The position numbers and the translations under genes are program-made. A model generated the notes under the pieces. It was given only the letters and a program-made list of their open reading frames with translations, made no database searches and had not been told where the DNA came from. DNA of 64,000 nt, from assembly GCA_010645155.1 (NCBI GenBank), contig CM021319.1, positions 7,546,554 to 7,610,553 of the forward strand. Reading direction: 5' to 3'. The stretch's first letter is position 1. Each line of letters begins with the position of its first letter. Origin of the DNA: Tigriopus japonicus (Eukaryota > Arthropoda > Copepoda > Harpacticoida > Harpacticidae). Below are positions 21,916-34,486 of the stretch, piece by piece.

Positions 21916-24900
21916 TTATTTCAAACACGACTCAAAAAGTGGTTTCACGGCATTTTTTTCGCAGAATAAGATACCTACGCAAACGGCGTACAGATACTCT
22001 TGAAGGAATGAGAAAAGGCTTTTAAGGTCATTGTTGACCTTGGAGACAGGTACGCATCTAATATTGATTTGGTTATTGACCAAATTGGATATGAAATCAA
22101 ATTCAACCAAAGGGTTGGACGGTTCACTTTGGTTCTTAAATTTGTTATTGACTTTCTGTATCTCAAAACCCAGAAGATTGACTCCTTTGGCTTGGGCATC
22201 TTTTACATTAGGTTTTGATCGACCTTTCCAAGTGTTGAAGTATCCATAAAATCGACAAGTAGTCAAATGTTGTGGATCAGTCTTGCGCTTTTTAGATTCT
22301 TCCACCTTTTCCTCATTACTATTAATTGCGATATCGATTTGCAATTCAAAATCTTGAGGTGTCTCTGGAGGAAGCATTAGTGCTGCTCGGAGACGATCCC
22401 CCGGGTTTTGGCTCTCGGAATTGAAAACCTTACTTTTTAGAAGTAAACATTCGCTCAGAATTTTGAGGATCAGTTTGTTCATCAAATGTTCAACTTTGTC
22501 TTGTTCACCCACCCGTTCTTGAACCAGAGAGGCGAGATTATTAACATTTGAGAATCGCATGGCCACCGACATGGATCTCGCCAGTTCCAAGTCTACTTTG
22601 GGCTGGATAAAATTATCACAGGTCTCCAAGGTGAAAAGCCCATCCAGCTTTGAGCCATTTGGTGATCTCAAGTAGTTCAAAGCTTGCTCACAGACTCTCG
22701 TAAAATAAACCAAACTTGTCCTATTAACAAGTTTGCAAATATTTCTTGTTTGTTCAAATGGATCCAAGAGGATAAACTGATCTTCCCTTTCTGGCATCGG
22801 GACCACTTGATCTGGCTTCAGTTCACTTTTGGGATGAATTTCGGCTGTCCGGGCACAAATGTAATCTCTTTCGTAGTTAAACGTACTCAAGAACTCAAAG
22901 AGACCAAGGAGTACGGGTAAAAACTCGATTTTTTTCGATGTCCGTTTGAGGCGAGACAAACTTCGGGTGAATCCAAAATCCCATCCCTCGACCATTACTC
23001 TCGGATTAGCCGCGTGGAATTCAGTGACTTTGGGCAAATACTGTTCCTTTTGCAAATATACCAAAATGAGTATGATGAAAGCGTAACTGGTAAGACATCC
23101 CGACGATCCTATGCCGATTAATTTTGCTTCCTTGGACCACACTTTTAGGAAAATCAGAAGAGGCCTTAATTTCATGTCGCAAGCCAAGATGGTGTAGATG
23201 AATTGAGTGTTGAGGTAAGCCATTCGGTTGGAGCAATTCAAATCACAAGCAATTCCTGTCTTGACATGGGTAAATTTAACGATTGGAGTTTGAGCTTCGC
23301 TGATGAATTTGGTCTGGGAGAACATTCGTTCGTGGCGATGCAAAATTCGCCATAGGAACGCCAATTTCAGTTGGCTGAGGCTTCTTCCGGAAAAAGATTT
23401 CAATTCTTTTGGAGGATTATTGTCGGATTGCTCACAATCGGAATAATTTTTTCCCATCCGCTTTTGAAGGTTCTTTCTCTTAAAAGCAATGGGTTGTTCT
23501 ATCTCTTGAAAAGTCATCTTGGCATTCTTCAAAACATCATCGGTGAGGTCTTACATAAAAAAATAATTAGGGTTATATTAGCACAACATGTCAGTGACTA
23601 CATTGACGGATAAGATGATTGGTTCTGATTACTGATGGCTCGAAAGAGGTTTCGGCCGAAATTTTGGTCATAATTTACGTTTTGGTTTCAGTTATGCCTA
23701 CCAAAACCGAAAGCAGACATGCACCATAAAGGATGGAGGGGGATTTAGAAGGTAAATTTAACGATTGGAGTTTGAGCTTCGCTATGAATCTGGTCTGGGA
23801 GAAAATTCGTTCGTGGCAGTGTAGAGTTCGCCATAAGAAGTTTTTATTTTTATTTTTTTAATTTGGGCTACCCAACGTCATACACAAAATTAGTGAAAAT
23901 TTTAAGGTGAATTTTGCATGTCTTTAATTGATAAGTCATTTGTTTTCGGTCCGTCACTAGTTCTGATGGTACCAATGAAAAAGTGTTTAGTCCTAAAAGA
24001 CTAGGAAGTACTCACCAAATTTTATGTAACAATCAAGATCGCCCCCTTTCAAGCTTAAACCTGACTGCGACGAGCCAAAAGGTAGGACCTCCAATTTGGG
24101 GGCAATCTTCTTCAATGCATTTTCCAACGATTGAATCACATCAGAACGGGCTTCCGTCAGTTCAAGGGTTAATTCTGCCATTCGCGTCACCAGCATGACT
24201 TGATCATCAGGATTCTCGATCGAAGACATCTTACTCAAAATCTGAAGAAGAAGAAAAAATCACTACTATTTCCGCGTTTACTCCGAGTTTTGTGAGGCTC
24301 TCCAAAAAGTTTCAAAACTAAACTTTCCAATTTCAGTTAGATATGACAATGATCCTTAGAATGAAACCTTGCCCATAGCCCCAAAGTACGCTAGTTACAG
24401 GTACAAAGAATTGACCAAAATAATTTGAATGTGAATAGCAATCGGAATAATTGTTAGGCGTTGTTACTTATGCAGAGTTTCAATTAAAAATTGTAAAGCA
24501 TCATTTCCCTCAATGCGATGGTCTTAACACTTCATAAAGTAGAGTGGATTTGTTTTCGAATGAAATCAGATGATTTAAGCATTTCACATCTAAGCTCACG
24601 GTTTTGACAATGAAATGTCGAACATCAACTTTCAAAAAGAGGAATTGATCAACCTACAACTTGGTGAGATTATGTTAGCCACAACCTTGTCGTACAAAAT
24701 CATATTGTTTTACTTAATCCCCATTTTCTGTTGCTTCTCCATAAACCCGATAATATAGGATTTTATCCAAGCTTACAAAATGGCAATGAAAGGCAGGGCA
24801 AGTAAAGCGAAAAGTCTTGGGAGCTTAGAGAGTAATACTTGTTAGCCCTCTTGCTTACACTACCGTATATTGACGGATCTGTAAACTTGAATTGAATCGA

Positions 24901-25734
24901 CGAGTTTAATCGTCAGCTGACGATTCTGGAGTCAAAATAGCTAAGGATGCGTCAGAGTTGAGACTAACCCTCGCAAAAACTTAATTAAAATTCTCAAGCC
25001 AAGTTCGCATTCTTCGTTTAAACAATCAATCGAAACAAGAACTTTTCTCTCACATAACAAACTTGAACCATGAAATACCCGAGCCAAGTTCTGACCCATC
25101 CCTAGCCATTTTGGCCCCTAAATCCCCAGCTGAATTTGTCCGACTATGCTCATCCATTGCTCTGTTACCTCCGGTACGTTGACATTTTCCTCCTCATTTA
25201 GATTTGGAAGTGGAGGATGGCGTTTCTTGAACACGGTGACTCGTTGTCCCTCGATGATATGGTCCTTCACGGCCAAGACCCCTTTGGCCGCCAATCTATT
25301 GGAATACATATGTCATTCAGTATTGACAAAAGATAGCGTTAAAGAAACGGAAAAGATCGTACTCGAATTCGAATTCCACAAAAAAGAAAGCGATCCGTTG
25401 TCGCCTGGCATCTCGTGATCCGTGTTCATATTTGAAAAGCGCCGAAACCAACGGACCCAGATTCGAAAAATAGGTGAGAATCGATTCGGCGCTCAGGTCT
25501 CCCAAACCTATGAAAACATATCAAAACCAGGGATGCACGGAAACAGCGGTAATCCAAGATCTCCTTACGGTTTACGAATACGATGGGCGGTTCCGGGTCC
25601 GCAGAGGCACTGTAATGACGGAATCGTTTGCCGTGAGCTTTTTCTTGGAAATGTTGAATGGCTTCGTTGAGATCGGCGAAAACGGGCCGGTCACACGTCA
25701 AGCACGAGATATTGGCCAAACAAGATTCAGCCAT
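21916..25734 (-). CDS. TUT1: TUT1-type terminal uridylyltransferase / poly(A) polymerase
   Basis: Nuclear enzyme that adds uridines to the 3' end of U6 snRNA. Five exons: 25569-25734, 25363-25507, 25169-25295, 24016-24241, 21916-23549. All are GT/AG and phase-compatible, giving 765 residues (human TUT1 is 874). Order: a zinc finger from CLTCDRPVF to H...H (residues about 11-32); an RRM with IVFVNRLG and RIAFFFVEFE (about 50-130); a nucleotidyltransferase core with FGSSQSGLSLKGGDLDCYI, supplying two catalytic Asp, the third in GIACDLNCSNRMAY; a PAP-associated region with LDPFEQTRNI; and a C-terminal domain ending in FLQEYLYAVC. This domain order is specific to TUT1. Intron 4 (23550-24015) contains a hAT element carrying a copy of part of exon 5. 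No lesions seen. Confidence 0.93.
23630..23959. mobile_element. hAT-type element carrying a fragment of TUT1 exon 5
   Basis: Ends TACTGATGGCTCGAAAG and GGTCCGTCACTA, with a perfect 8-bp target duplication gttctgat (23622-23629 and 23960-23967). The arms match the related element at 34487-34971 (gcctaccaaaaccgaaagca; acccaacgtca...ttttgcatg). Between the arms, 23751-23837 matches TUT1 exon 5 positions 23269-23356 at close to 90 percent identity by eye, with one deleted base and the same orientation. The element lies in TUT1 intron 4, about 400 bp from the source sequence. Confidence 0.85.
24242..25168 (-). other. TUT1 intron 3
   Basis: Bounded by GAG|GTAACA (donor at 25168) and cttcttcttcag (acceptor at 24242). 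AT-rich with no other feature seen. The exon 3 frame stays open past the donor to a TAG at 25118, so intron retention would give a short RRM-only protein. Confidence 0.6.
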
Positions 25735-26280
25735 GTTCAAAGCCGAGCATGGGATGGGGATCGCCTGAGGATTCGATGCCACGAACAGCCTTAAAGTTGA
25801 TGACGTGCGGCAAATCAATCCAAGTTCTGTTTATGTTCGGTTGGACTTCTCGTTCTTAACGTTGTCGTCGAATCAAAACAAAGTGAGCTGTTTAAAAGGC
25901 GGCAAGTATAAAACGAGCCGATTCGAGACGGGTTCATTGCTCAATTTAATGGGGATTGGGGATGGTCCCACAAGTTTAGAATGATAAGAAAGAACGCAGT
26001 GGTTGACTTCAGACTCAACTTGCCGAGGTTCGGTATTCGTCACGTCAACATCACCTTGTGTACGATAAACTCGGATAAAAGGAAGAATTGAAAACAACTA
26101 CTAATTCAGACTTTTTTCTTTGTAACCCCTTAAAATGATTAATGTCTAAAATGGAAATGAAAAGTTGCCTCTTCTGAGGAAATGTTATGTTACATGTTTT
26201 GTTGTTCGAAGTTATGATTTTATTAGATAAGGCATAATAGACCACGGAACTACTTAATTAAGAAATCCTTGGATAATGTA

Positions 26281-26935
26281 AGTTGGGTGACGCTTAAACG
26301 TTTTAAAAATTAGACGTCAAGAGCGAGATAATCGTTAAACTTTATTTTTTTGGAAAGTAAAGATGTGGCTCTTACTCACACTTCAATATTGGTGATCCCT
26401 TGTGGAGAAAAAAATGGTACGTTTCTGTGTGAGACTTCTTGGTATAGAGTCCTTTAAGCGCAACCAATGAAATGGAAAACACGTGCAACCTTTGATCTTT
26501 AATGCGCAAAATTTCTGTTCTTACGTGTCCAATATACATTGAGAAGTTCGAAAATGTGTCAAACGTTTGTGCCAGGGTGCAATATTTGGAGCTGTATTAC
26601 TAAGGTGACCTCCCAGTCTTATGAACAGTGACCTCCCAGTCAGCTGCTCGTTAAAGGACCCAATTACAACTTATATGATTTTATCATGTTGCTCGCTCTC
26701 TATGTACAGTACTCTCTGACCTCTATGTAGGGTACATACAGGGGTCGCCCATTATACCTTGCCTGAATGAATCAAACCTTCGAACTTGTTTGTCTCACAA
26801 CAAATTTTGTGAAAAAACATTTGCTAATAAGAGAGAAATCTTCATTTTGAATTGTTTACACAAATTCAAAAAATGCATTTTTAGGCGAGTTATTAGCCAA
26901 GTCCATCTACAATCCGTGTATCTCTCGTATTCAGC
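26281..26935. mobile_element. Diverged copy of the ~590-bp palindromic MITE
   Basis: The right arm (about 26690-26935) matches the copies at 36838-37423 and 47875-48472 (tacaggggtcgccc, ccttcgaacttgtttgtctcacaac, ttgtatctctcgtat-like end). The left part shares gacgtcaagagcgagata. It is longer and more mutated, with extra sequence between the arms. The minus-strand open frame 26795-27187 lies largely inside it and is not a gene. Confidence 0.65.
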
Positions 26936-27605
26936 TTGACACCAAGGGTCTTTCTTTACATTTTCATAAAAGAACCACAAGATATTGTGTTTTACCAGGA
27001 ATCTTGCATTTGTCTTAAATTTGGAAGTAAGCTTTGTGCTTTCAAGAAATGTTGACAATTTCCTGATTATGATCCCCCGAATTAACCCTTTGTGCCTGAT
27101 GCGCCAAAGATTGGCATGATTCAGAGGGGACACGTACCATGTGATACATTCTAATGTATGAATTGGCAGCGCAAACCTTTCTAACAACTACTCACGTGTC
27201 GTCCGAATCGGTTCAGCTGAATGTTCCACTTTTTTTTTAATTTCAATTTTATCACAAATGTCAATGACGAAGCGCAGCCCACATGTTTTGTTTGTGACAA
27301 AGCATATTTTGAATCTTACTCCGATTGTCGGTCGTCCTTGGGAACAGTACATGGAGCATCACAACTGAGCAAGATTTCATGCTCCCTAAGCAAGATTTTT
27401 ATGTCAAAATCCATTGGTTAAAAAACACCCGTGTCTGCAAACATCGTGTTAATTTCATATATTTGATGAAGATTCATCACTGAAAGTATTATAATTAGGA
27501 GCAAATAATCGTTGGGCAGAAGAAGCGTATTGGTAGCAATCTCTCTCCGAATGATCAAAACACATTTTAACACACACGCGAGAGTGACAGCTGAACTCGA
27601 TTGAA

Positions 27606-28250
27606 TCACTGACTTTTGGGACTGATTTTGGCCTTTGCCACCATGTCGTTACACAGGGATTTGATGCCAATTGTAGGGGAAGATGCCGAAAACGAGGAGT
27701 CACTCTCATTCACAGTCTTTTCGCTAGTAGAGAAGATCTCTTCCCCGTATTTCGCTATCAAATCCGCTTGGTTAAACATTCGTTTGGGCGTGATGGTGGG
27801 GGTACCCATGGGCGTGGTATCCGTGGACGAGTGAATCAAGGAATCATTTTCTGACTCGGAATTGCGACTAATCAGGCGCATGTGCAGACTGGGCGACATT
27901 CTTGAGTCATCAGCATCTTTGAACATGTGATAAAATTGCGACACATATGTCACCACCGAGAATTTGTCGGGTTCGTCGAACTCGACCATATCTTGGGCTT
28001 CAAGCAAGGCCGGAATCTTCAGTTGTTCCTCGGCAACTTTGAAGGCTAGAGCGTTGTTGTCAAAGGCATTTTCGGCCTTCAATGACTCGTAATCGATCAG
28101 GTCTGGACGGAAATGATGAATGATGGCACAAAACGCCAGACCATCTTTGAACGATGAGGTCAAATCAACGATCTGCACGTTCTTGTAGTCCTTGGTGACT
28201 CGATCACACCAGATTTGCAGAGCTCGCATTCCTTTTCGTTGAATAGGCAT
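27606..28250 (-). CDS. Short calponin-homology domain protein, MICAL-like type
   Basis: A 214-residue product starting MPIQRKGMRALQIWC. Residues about 8-115 form one CH domain: DLTSSFKDGLAFCAIIHHF, RPDLIDYESL, IPALLEAQDMVEFDEPDKF, VTYVSQFYHMF. The pattern IPALL...DMV...PD...TYVSQ(F/Y)Y is that of the CH domain of MICAL-like proteins, which link Rab GTPases to actin and endocytic recycling. The tail is Ser/Thr-rich, with PMGTPTITPKRMF and FNQADLIAKYGEE. The usual LIM and C-terminal coiled-coil parts are absent: the exon ends in an in-frame TGA with no donor seen, so this is either a short CH-only gene or a short isoform. The acceptor cattgcag lies just upstream (28280), so the exon's first bases are probably 5' UTR. 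Confidence 0.75.
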   Translation of the reverse strand: MPIQRKGMRALQIWCDRVTKDYKNVQIVDLTSSFKDGLAFCAIIHHFRPDLIDYESLKAENAFDNNALAFKVAEEQLKIPALLEAQDMVEFDEPDKFSVVTYVSQFYHMFKDADDSRMSPSLHMRLISRNSESENDSLIHSSTDTTPMGTPTITPKRMFNQADLIAKYGEEIFSTSEKTVNESDSSFSASSPTIGIKSLCNDMVAKAKISPKSQ

Positions 28251-28478
28251 GTTGATTATGTCTTGATGTGTTACTGATCTGCAATGAGAGTTCAAATCTC
28301 CGTTCAAACTAGTCCCAATTTCTGGCAGGATAAACGACAGCGAAAACAACAGATTTCCCTGCCATCAGTTGGAAACAATAGAGTCCAGTGAAAAAAAGGT
28401 GTGAGATGGCATATGTTATTAACAATGGCGACCTTGTTGCGGTAAGATGATGCACTGATGATTGGAGAAAGCTCTTAC

Positions 28479-28560
28479 CAGTAATGTTGACGCGTTGAAA
28501 GTGAATTGCTCTTGGTCGCTGGACAGATGATTTAGTTCAGCTCTAATTCGTATTCCTTCC
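28479..28560 (-). other. Possible upstream (5' UTR) exon of the CH-domain gene
   Basis: An 82-base segment bounded by a strong acceptor (ctgttttcag) and donor (CTG|GTAAGAG). Only one frame is open, and it is not in phase with the CH exon, so a non-coding leader exon is the better guess. The intervening intron would be 28281-28478. Confidence 0.4.
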
Positions 28561-31500
28561 CTGAAAACAGAACAAAGAATCAATTTAGTTCCTTGCACCG
28601 GTGCATTGATTGTAGGATTGACTTTGATTTTACACTCAAATCAAACTGGTCATTGATCCAAAATCTGTCTTTCATGCCCGACATGGTCAATGGAGCTTCA
28701 GTTTTTGGACGCTCTCTAGATCTTTTTTGTCTTCTTGAAAAATTAGAGGCTATCACGCAATCCGATTAGATCATTTGAAACAGGCTCCATCTGACTTAGG
28801 GTTCATGCATGCATATCAGTAGAAACTGATCACAATCGTTGTTTCCAAGGGAATCTCATTTACTACTCGTGGAGCGCAAGGTCGTGGGTTCAACTTTTGG
28901 TCCGACAAACCTGATCATTTTCTAGCCATTCGACTATTTCTTCCACCAACGTCAAGCCAACAGATCAAACAGACCGTTTTGGACGAGAGTGAAAACCAGT
29001 TCTCATACATGTTAAAGCAATTGACAAATCTCCACCTCGGTGAACAATACAGCACGTCATTCACTTGCAATATGAACTACAGTTGCACAATTGAAGAAAA
29101 ACGAATGTTGAGCTTAAAGAATAGGCAAAGTCAAAAAGATTGAACTAACCTTAGGAAGCTAATAAAGTTGCAATAAGGATGTACTGAAACAGCACGGCGA
29201 AGTACTCAACACTTCCACGACCAAAGTTAGACTGACGATCAATATAGCAGGACTTCAAAACGCCAGCCATCATGCCAGAACGAGACGAACGAAGCAAGCT
29301 GTTTGAGAACCTTGCCACCAGCTGCTTGGTAACCACATTGTACCTCACTCGGTACACTAGTAAACCGAGAACCTCTTTCCCTGGGATGGACTTCTTCAAA
29401 TCCGTAGCTAATAATCAAACATAAAAGCTTTAAACCATTCCTTAACGACTGAGATTCCAAGCAACATGTGAAACCCTATCCAGTAAAGAGTTAGAGTTAA
29501 CTTTTCTTTCTCAAAATATGTCTCCAATTGTAAAATTGATTTATTGTTCATTTACCAACCTTGAATGGACAAAAGGAAAACCAAAATAATACCATAAGAC
29601 CTAGGTTAAAATCAGTTCTCCATTTTGTAAACACGATTATGAGTAGTGTTGTGCTCACTTAATGGAGGGGTTCACTTAACCCCAAATACAACAAATAAAA
29701 GACAAACAAATACAGTGTTAACAAAATAGTTCACCTGCAAAGGTCGCTTAATGGAGCATTGATCGGGTAATCCTAATCAAAAACTTAACTCAAATTTTAG
29801 CCAAATCTTTATCAGCCACACTTTGATAAGATGTCCGGAAATATGACCATACGCCCTTGTGGAGTAGACTTGAACCGTGCGCAGGGACTTTCGGGGTCCT
29901 CTGAGAACGATGATACATTGACTAGCTAGCGTGCGATCGTTTTCTGGGCAGAAAGCTCTGCCCAAATCCTAGGTTTTGTCCAACACCATCAAACAGATAC
30001 CCATATTAGAAGGGGCACGCCATTGTAGCCTGCTCAGTTAGTTGGTCGTCCAATGTACATGGGTGATGTTTGAGTGACCTCATACCTGGCCAGAGCCATG
30101 ACTGCAGCACTACTTGGTGATTCTAAGCAGAATCGCTTCCTTCTTGGACGGATGGGACGTAAAGTGAAGAACGAAGAGTCCACTCGTCCATCGACAGCTT
30201 TTGTTTTTAGGGCTCCTTGCCAAACGGAACGAATGATGAGAGATAAGAAGCGATTGTGTATCACTTGTCCAATAAGGATGAAGCCTTTTCTTTCACAAAC
30301 TTATTGAAAGCTGGTCCCTTACATGGAGAGATCGACATTTCAAGAATGCACTTAACGGATGAAAATGCGCCAACGATGCTCGAACCGAATTCTGCCGAAT
30401 CATCGTTAGGAGCCATATTGACTTATCAAGCAAAATTTCCTGGCTCTTGGAGAAAAGTTGATACAAGTCCGTACGTACAGGAGGGTCCAGGTGCCAGGTG
30501 GGTACACCTTTGGACGTGACGATTCTAAATTCATCTCGCTTTGTATAACTTGCGCCCATGACTTCCAGAAAAAAGTAGGACTATCTTAGTATTTTCCAAG
30601 ACGATGATGATAGTCGTAGCAGTGGTAAGTTATCAGGAAGAACGCCAGAGAAGTGCACAAACGATGGAAGCCAGAGGGCAAAAATAATCCCATGACATCC
30701 AAGTCGGCCTCGGTCCAAGCTAGGTAGTAACTTTGAAGAAACACGCTGACGCCCATGACATTCAATGGCAATTTTACATGCAGCAAATTGAATAGATCTA
30801 ACAACGCATACAAGATACATTGTTTAATTCCATAAACAAGTAATGTGGATCAAAAAAAGGTCGTACTATGTCCTGTAAACCTGGACGAGGATCTACAATT
30901 ATCTCTTCCGATTTGCCAACAACGTGCAAATCATAAGATTAAGAGACGTATATTTAGAGGAGTGGATATGGGTTGAAACAGAGCTGAAACAACTCGAAAA
31001 AAGTAGTAGGTATGGTTGAAGCCCCACGGAATAATGCATTTATTGACTGATGACTAGTATTGAATAGCACCCCAATTGGAACTTGGAGTGAGATGTATCA
31101 AGAGCCACATCAAATCGTATTATTTCTCCTTAAGGTAGGACTTAATAACAGAATTCAGTTTTGCATTTCTGTTTGGACATTATTTTTCTTTCAAGATCGT
31201 TTATATCAAGACTTTTACTACCTAAACACCATAAGTTGAAATGTTTTGTCTAAATGGAGATTATCTAAATTCACATCTTTAATATTCTTTAATTGTAACA
31301 AGGTATCTGACTAATCATGATTTAGCTTTGGCCAAGTGACAAATCCAAAGCTCTTATTAGAGACATGCTTTCTTGAGCATGCCCATGTAAGCATGGGTAA
31401 ACTCTGTGAACTTAAACATTTTTCCCATTAAAATTTTCATGGTGTGAGCCTGAAGCGAGTGTGCCAGGATAAGAAGGTTCGTTCGCTCTTTTTCCCCAAC

Positions 31501-33711
31501 CTAAGAGGCGAAGCCATGAGCACCATAATCATGGCCACCTCATCTTGGAGCTGCTCCTGCTGCTGCTGCAGCTCCTCCTCCTCCAGTTCTGGTAGTATCT
31601 GTGGTTTGCCCTGCGATCGTGGTCTTCTTAACTTGGGGTCGGGAATCAGGAGGACCTGCTTGTATGTACCTACTCCACACAGTAGTATCATCAGCGAGGT
31701 GCACTCAAGTTGTAATATTAGGGGGTCTACGCTACAAGTGGAATGAGCAGGATCTAGCTTCCTTTTGGCATTAAATTAGTCTCTATCGCTGTCACTGACG
31801 ATGAACACGACGACGAACAAGACGATGACGACGGGTCTCACGAGAGATTTAGAATGAAAAATAAAGGGAGCTCAAATGAAAAGAGAAACGAAATGGAAAC
31901 GAGATTGCACAAACAAGTTCCATGAGAATCATCATTATCCTCATCATTGCCTCCCAAACCATGCACTTACTCTATCCATGGACCGACTTCGTTCGTACAC
32001 CAAAGAGTTCGCTTTCAAGTCAAGCTTCTTGGCATCCTCAAAATTGAGTGCAGAAAATATTTCCCGTGCCAACCAATCTCAGGACATGATGAAAGATATA
32101 GCTGCTTGGAGATGTGCAAAATCTAGACAACACAATTTGAACAAAGACCGTTAATGATCGCCAAGATATTTTGAGAGCTGACATCACTCGCCGATCATTA
32201 GAGTGGGCTCACAAGATAACACAAGAAAAAGTCTCCGCCTCAGAACAAATTGTGCGATTTCATTCCCTTTTGTGAACTGATCCTAGGTTGAACTAAACGC
32301 ACATCCAATTTGGACCCTGTGAACTTTCAAGTAACAAGATCTTTCAAGAAAAATACCCCACAAATACCTGCGTTGCTGGACCCCTGGTCACAATTTAATT
32401 ATTGTTCCATAGCATGGCTTCTTGCTGCCTTTGTGTATCGTTGACATCGGCATGGAATCGTTGTTGTTAAGCAGCGTTGATGACTCAACACCAAAACTCA
32501 CCGCAAACAGGAACAGCGCTCCTCATGCAAGGTGTGGATCATGAGGTGAAGCCTAAACAGTTAGTCTTGAACGAATAGGCCCCAACAAGAACCACCAATT
32601 CGAGGGCAAAAAGTTCACGACCTTGAGATGAAGATGAACTTATCAGCATTACAGGGCAAGCACAGTGCTCTATCTCCAAAGCAAAGCACGCAATACAGTA
32701 CAAAACAGAACGGAACTCCGTCCATTTCGTCGCATTCATCAATCGGCACAAGAAATGCCAATAAAAGTGGGACGTAAGCAGCATTTTTGTGCATGCGTTT
32801 TCATGACTGTGAGGAATTTGCAGAAAGGATATCGCACAAATACGAATAGCCTGGAGCGTCAGAGCTTCATAACAATTGGTCCAAGCTCACAAAGAACATA
32901 TAACTGACTTGGGGCAATTTATTTGTCTCTGTTTGGCACCAAACTTTGGCATTAACAAAAAATAAATTTGGTCGTTGACAAGCAACTCTGCGCCTTCTCC
33001 AAAAATCAATGGCACAAATGGATATTCAAACTTTTCAAACCTGCTGACGTTCACTCGATCAAATCAAGTTGAAAAATAAGTAATCACTGCCAATCAAGCG
33101 GTAAATGGTCTACTGACCACTAATCGAAAGAAGGCCTTTCCGCAATAACCGTCAAGTTGTAGGTAAATCTCATTGTTCTTTTATTTGTTTTTTTTTAATC
33201 CGCGTCAAATTGCATTTCGACGAAAAACAAATGCCTCGACTTTTAGTAAGAGTTAAATCCCATGTTAGTTGTCAACACGTTATCCAATAGTTATTGTTAA
33301 AATGACGAAATCAGGCGACTCATTTTAACGTCGTAGCACCCTCATTCTCAACCAGGTTGATATGATTAGTGAAAGGGTTTGGAAATAAGCTAAAATCAGG
33401 ACACACGGGTCAAACCGATGTAAAGTTATCTAAACTAGGTATCGATATTGCCAGGAACATTAACTTTTGTGGATACATTTCGTAATGTATTGGTCTATTG
33501 GATATCAATATTATGAAAAATGGTCATTTGGATACCTTTTATCGTGGAATCAGCATATCATTTCATGCTGGCGTGCTTATAATTACGATACATTTTGAAC
33601 CTTTTTCCAGTGTAACCAAATGCCAACTATTAGCAGGAATAAATCTTTCAAACGATAGCTTAACTTCCTCTTTTAACAATAGAACCATTTTGCACACGGT
33701 ATTTCCTGTTC
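28561..33711. other. Intergenic, no gene recognised
   Basis: About 5 kb. Two minus-strand segments look weakly exon-like: 29157-29406 (acceptor gattattag, donor AAG|GTTAGT) and 30087-30300 (donor CCAG|GTATGAGG). Neither product resembles a family I know and they do not join into a clear gene. A CTG-rich low-complexity patch lies at about 31548-31590. Nothing else stands out. Confidence 0.4.
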
Positions 33712-34112
33712 TACCGGGTGTTTCAAAAGAAACGGGACACCTAATTCTTTCGTCGATTAATCGTGATTGAAACCATATTTCAATTGAATCTTACTTTCAT
33801 TGGATAAGATTTGCAAAACACTTGGCTTGAAAAGTCAAAAAAAGTGATTTCACCCAAGTTCAATATTTCAGCGACGACGATTTTTCTCGTGAAGGACTAT
33901 TTCTGAAAACAGAGCGTTCGTGACTCGAACTTTTTTCTCCCTTCTGAAATTTGGCTAAAAAAAAAGAAAGCGACAAAAAGGGAGAAAAACCAAATGTTTC
34001 TTAAGAATTGTTATCTAGCACATCTTTTTGAGCTCGCACATTTTTTGTGAGATCCACTATTTCCGAGTTACGGACATGGTTTCCTGTTCCGTTTCTTATG
34101 CAACACTCGGTA
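33712..34112. mobile_element. Tc1/mariner-type non-autonomous element
   Basis: Ends CGGGTGTTTCAAAAGAAACG and, inverted, CGAGTGTTGCATAAGAAACG, with TA at both borders (33712-33713 and 34111-34112). About 400 bp, without a transposase frame. A degraded copy is nested at 18430-18745. Confidence 0.8.
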
Positions 34113-34486
34113 ATTAATGTGTGCATATGAGGAGAATTGTTAGGAGCGTTAGAAGGTCTTGTAAGAGGATACCATTCAAATGAAATACGAATGACCAACC
34201 TTGAAAAAAAAGTTCTTTCAATGTTAAACAAATACTGGACTTAAATGGCGCCCAGATTAACCCAGAATGTTGTTCCAATGCCATTAATTCAAATTCATTT
34301 GTAGTTGTTTTTGTGATTAACCATGTGATTTATCCATGAGGACTTGTCCACATTCTTTTAGGGGCCCTGAGTAGCTTGTGACACATTATTAAGACTTTGT
34401 TGGTTCCAACACACTGCAAAATGACATTTATTTTTGTTTTTCTTATTCACAAACATAGAAATTTTTAAAATTGCAATATTTTATAC

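Noticed and set aside
26795..27187. 130-residue minus-strand open frame
   Set aside because: Lies mostly within a diverged palindromic MITE copy and shows no domain.
30034..30300. Possible minus-strand coding exon with a good donor
   Set aside because: Product not recognised, acceptor weak, and no neighbouring exon in phase; kept only as a note in the intergenic entry.
31437..31691. Possible exon with a Glu/Gln-rich stretch
   Set aside because: Driven by a CTG-repeat patch; no flanking splice sites or partner exons.
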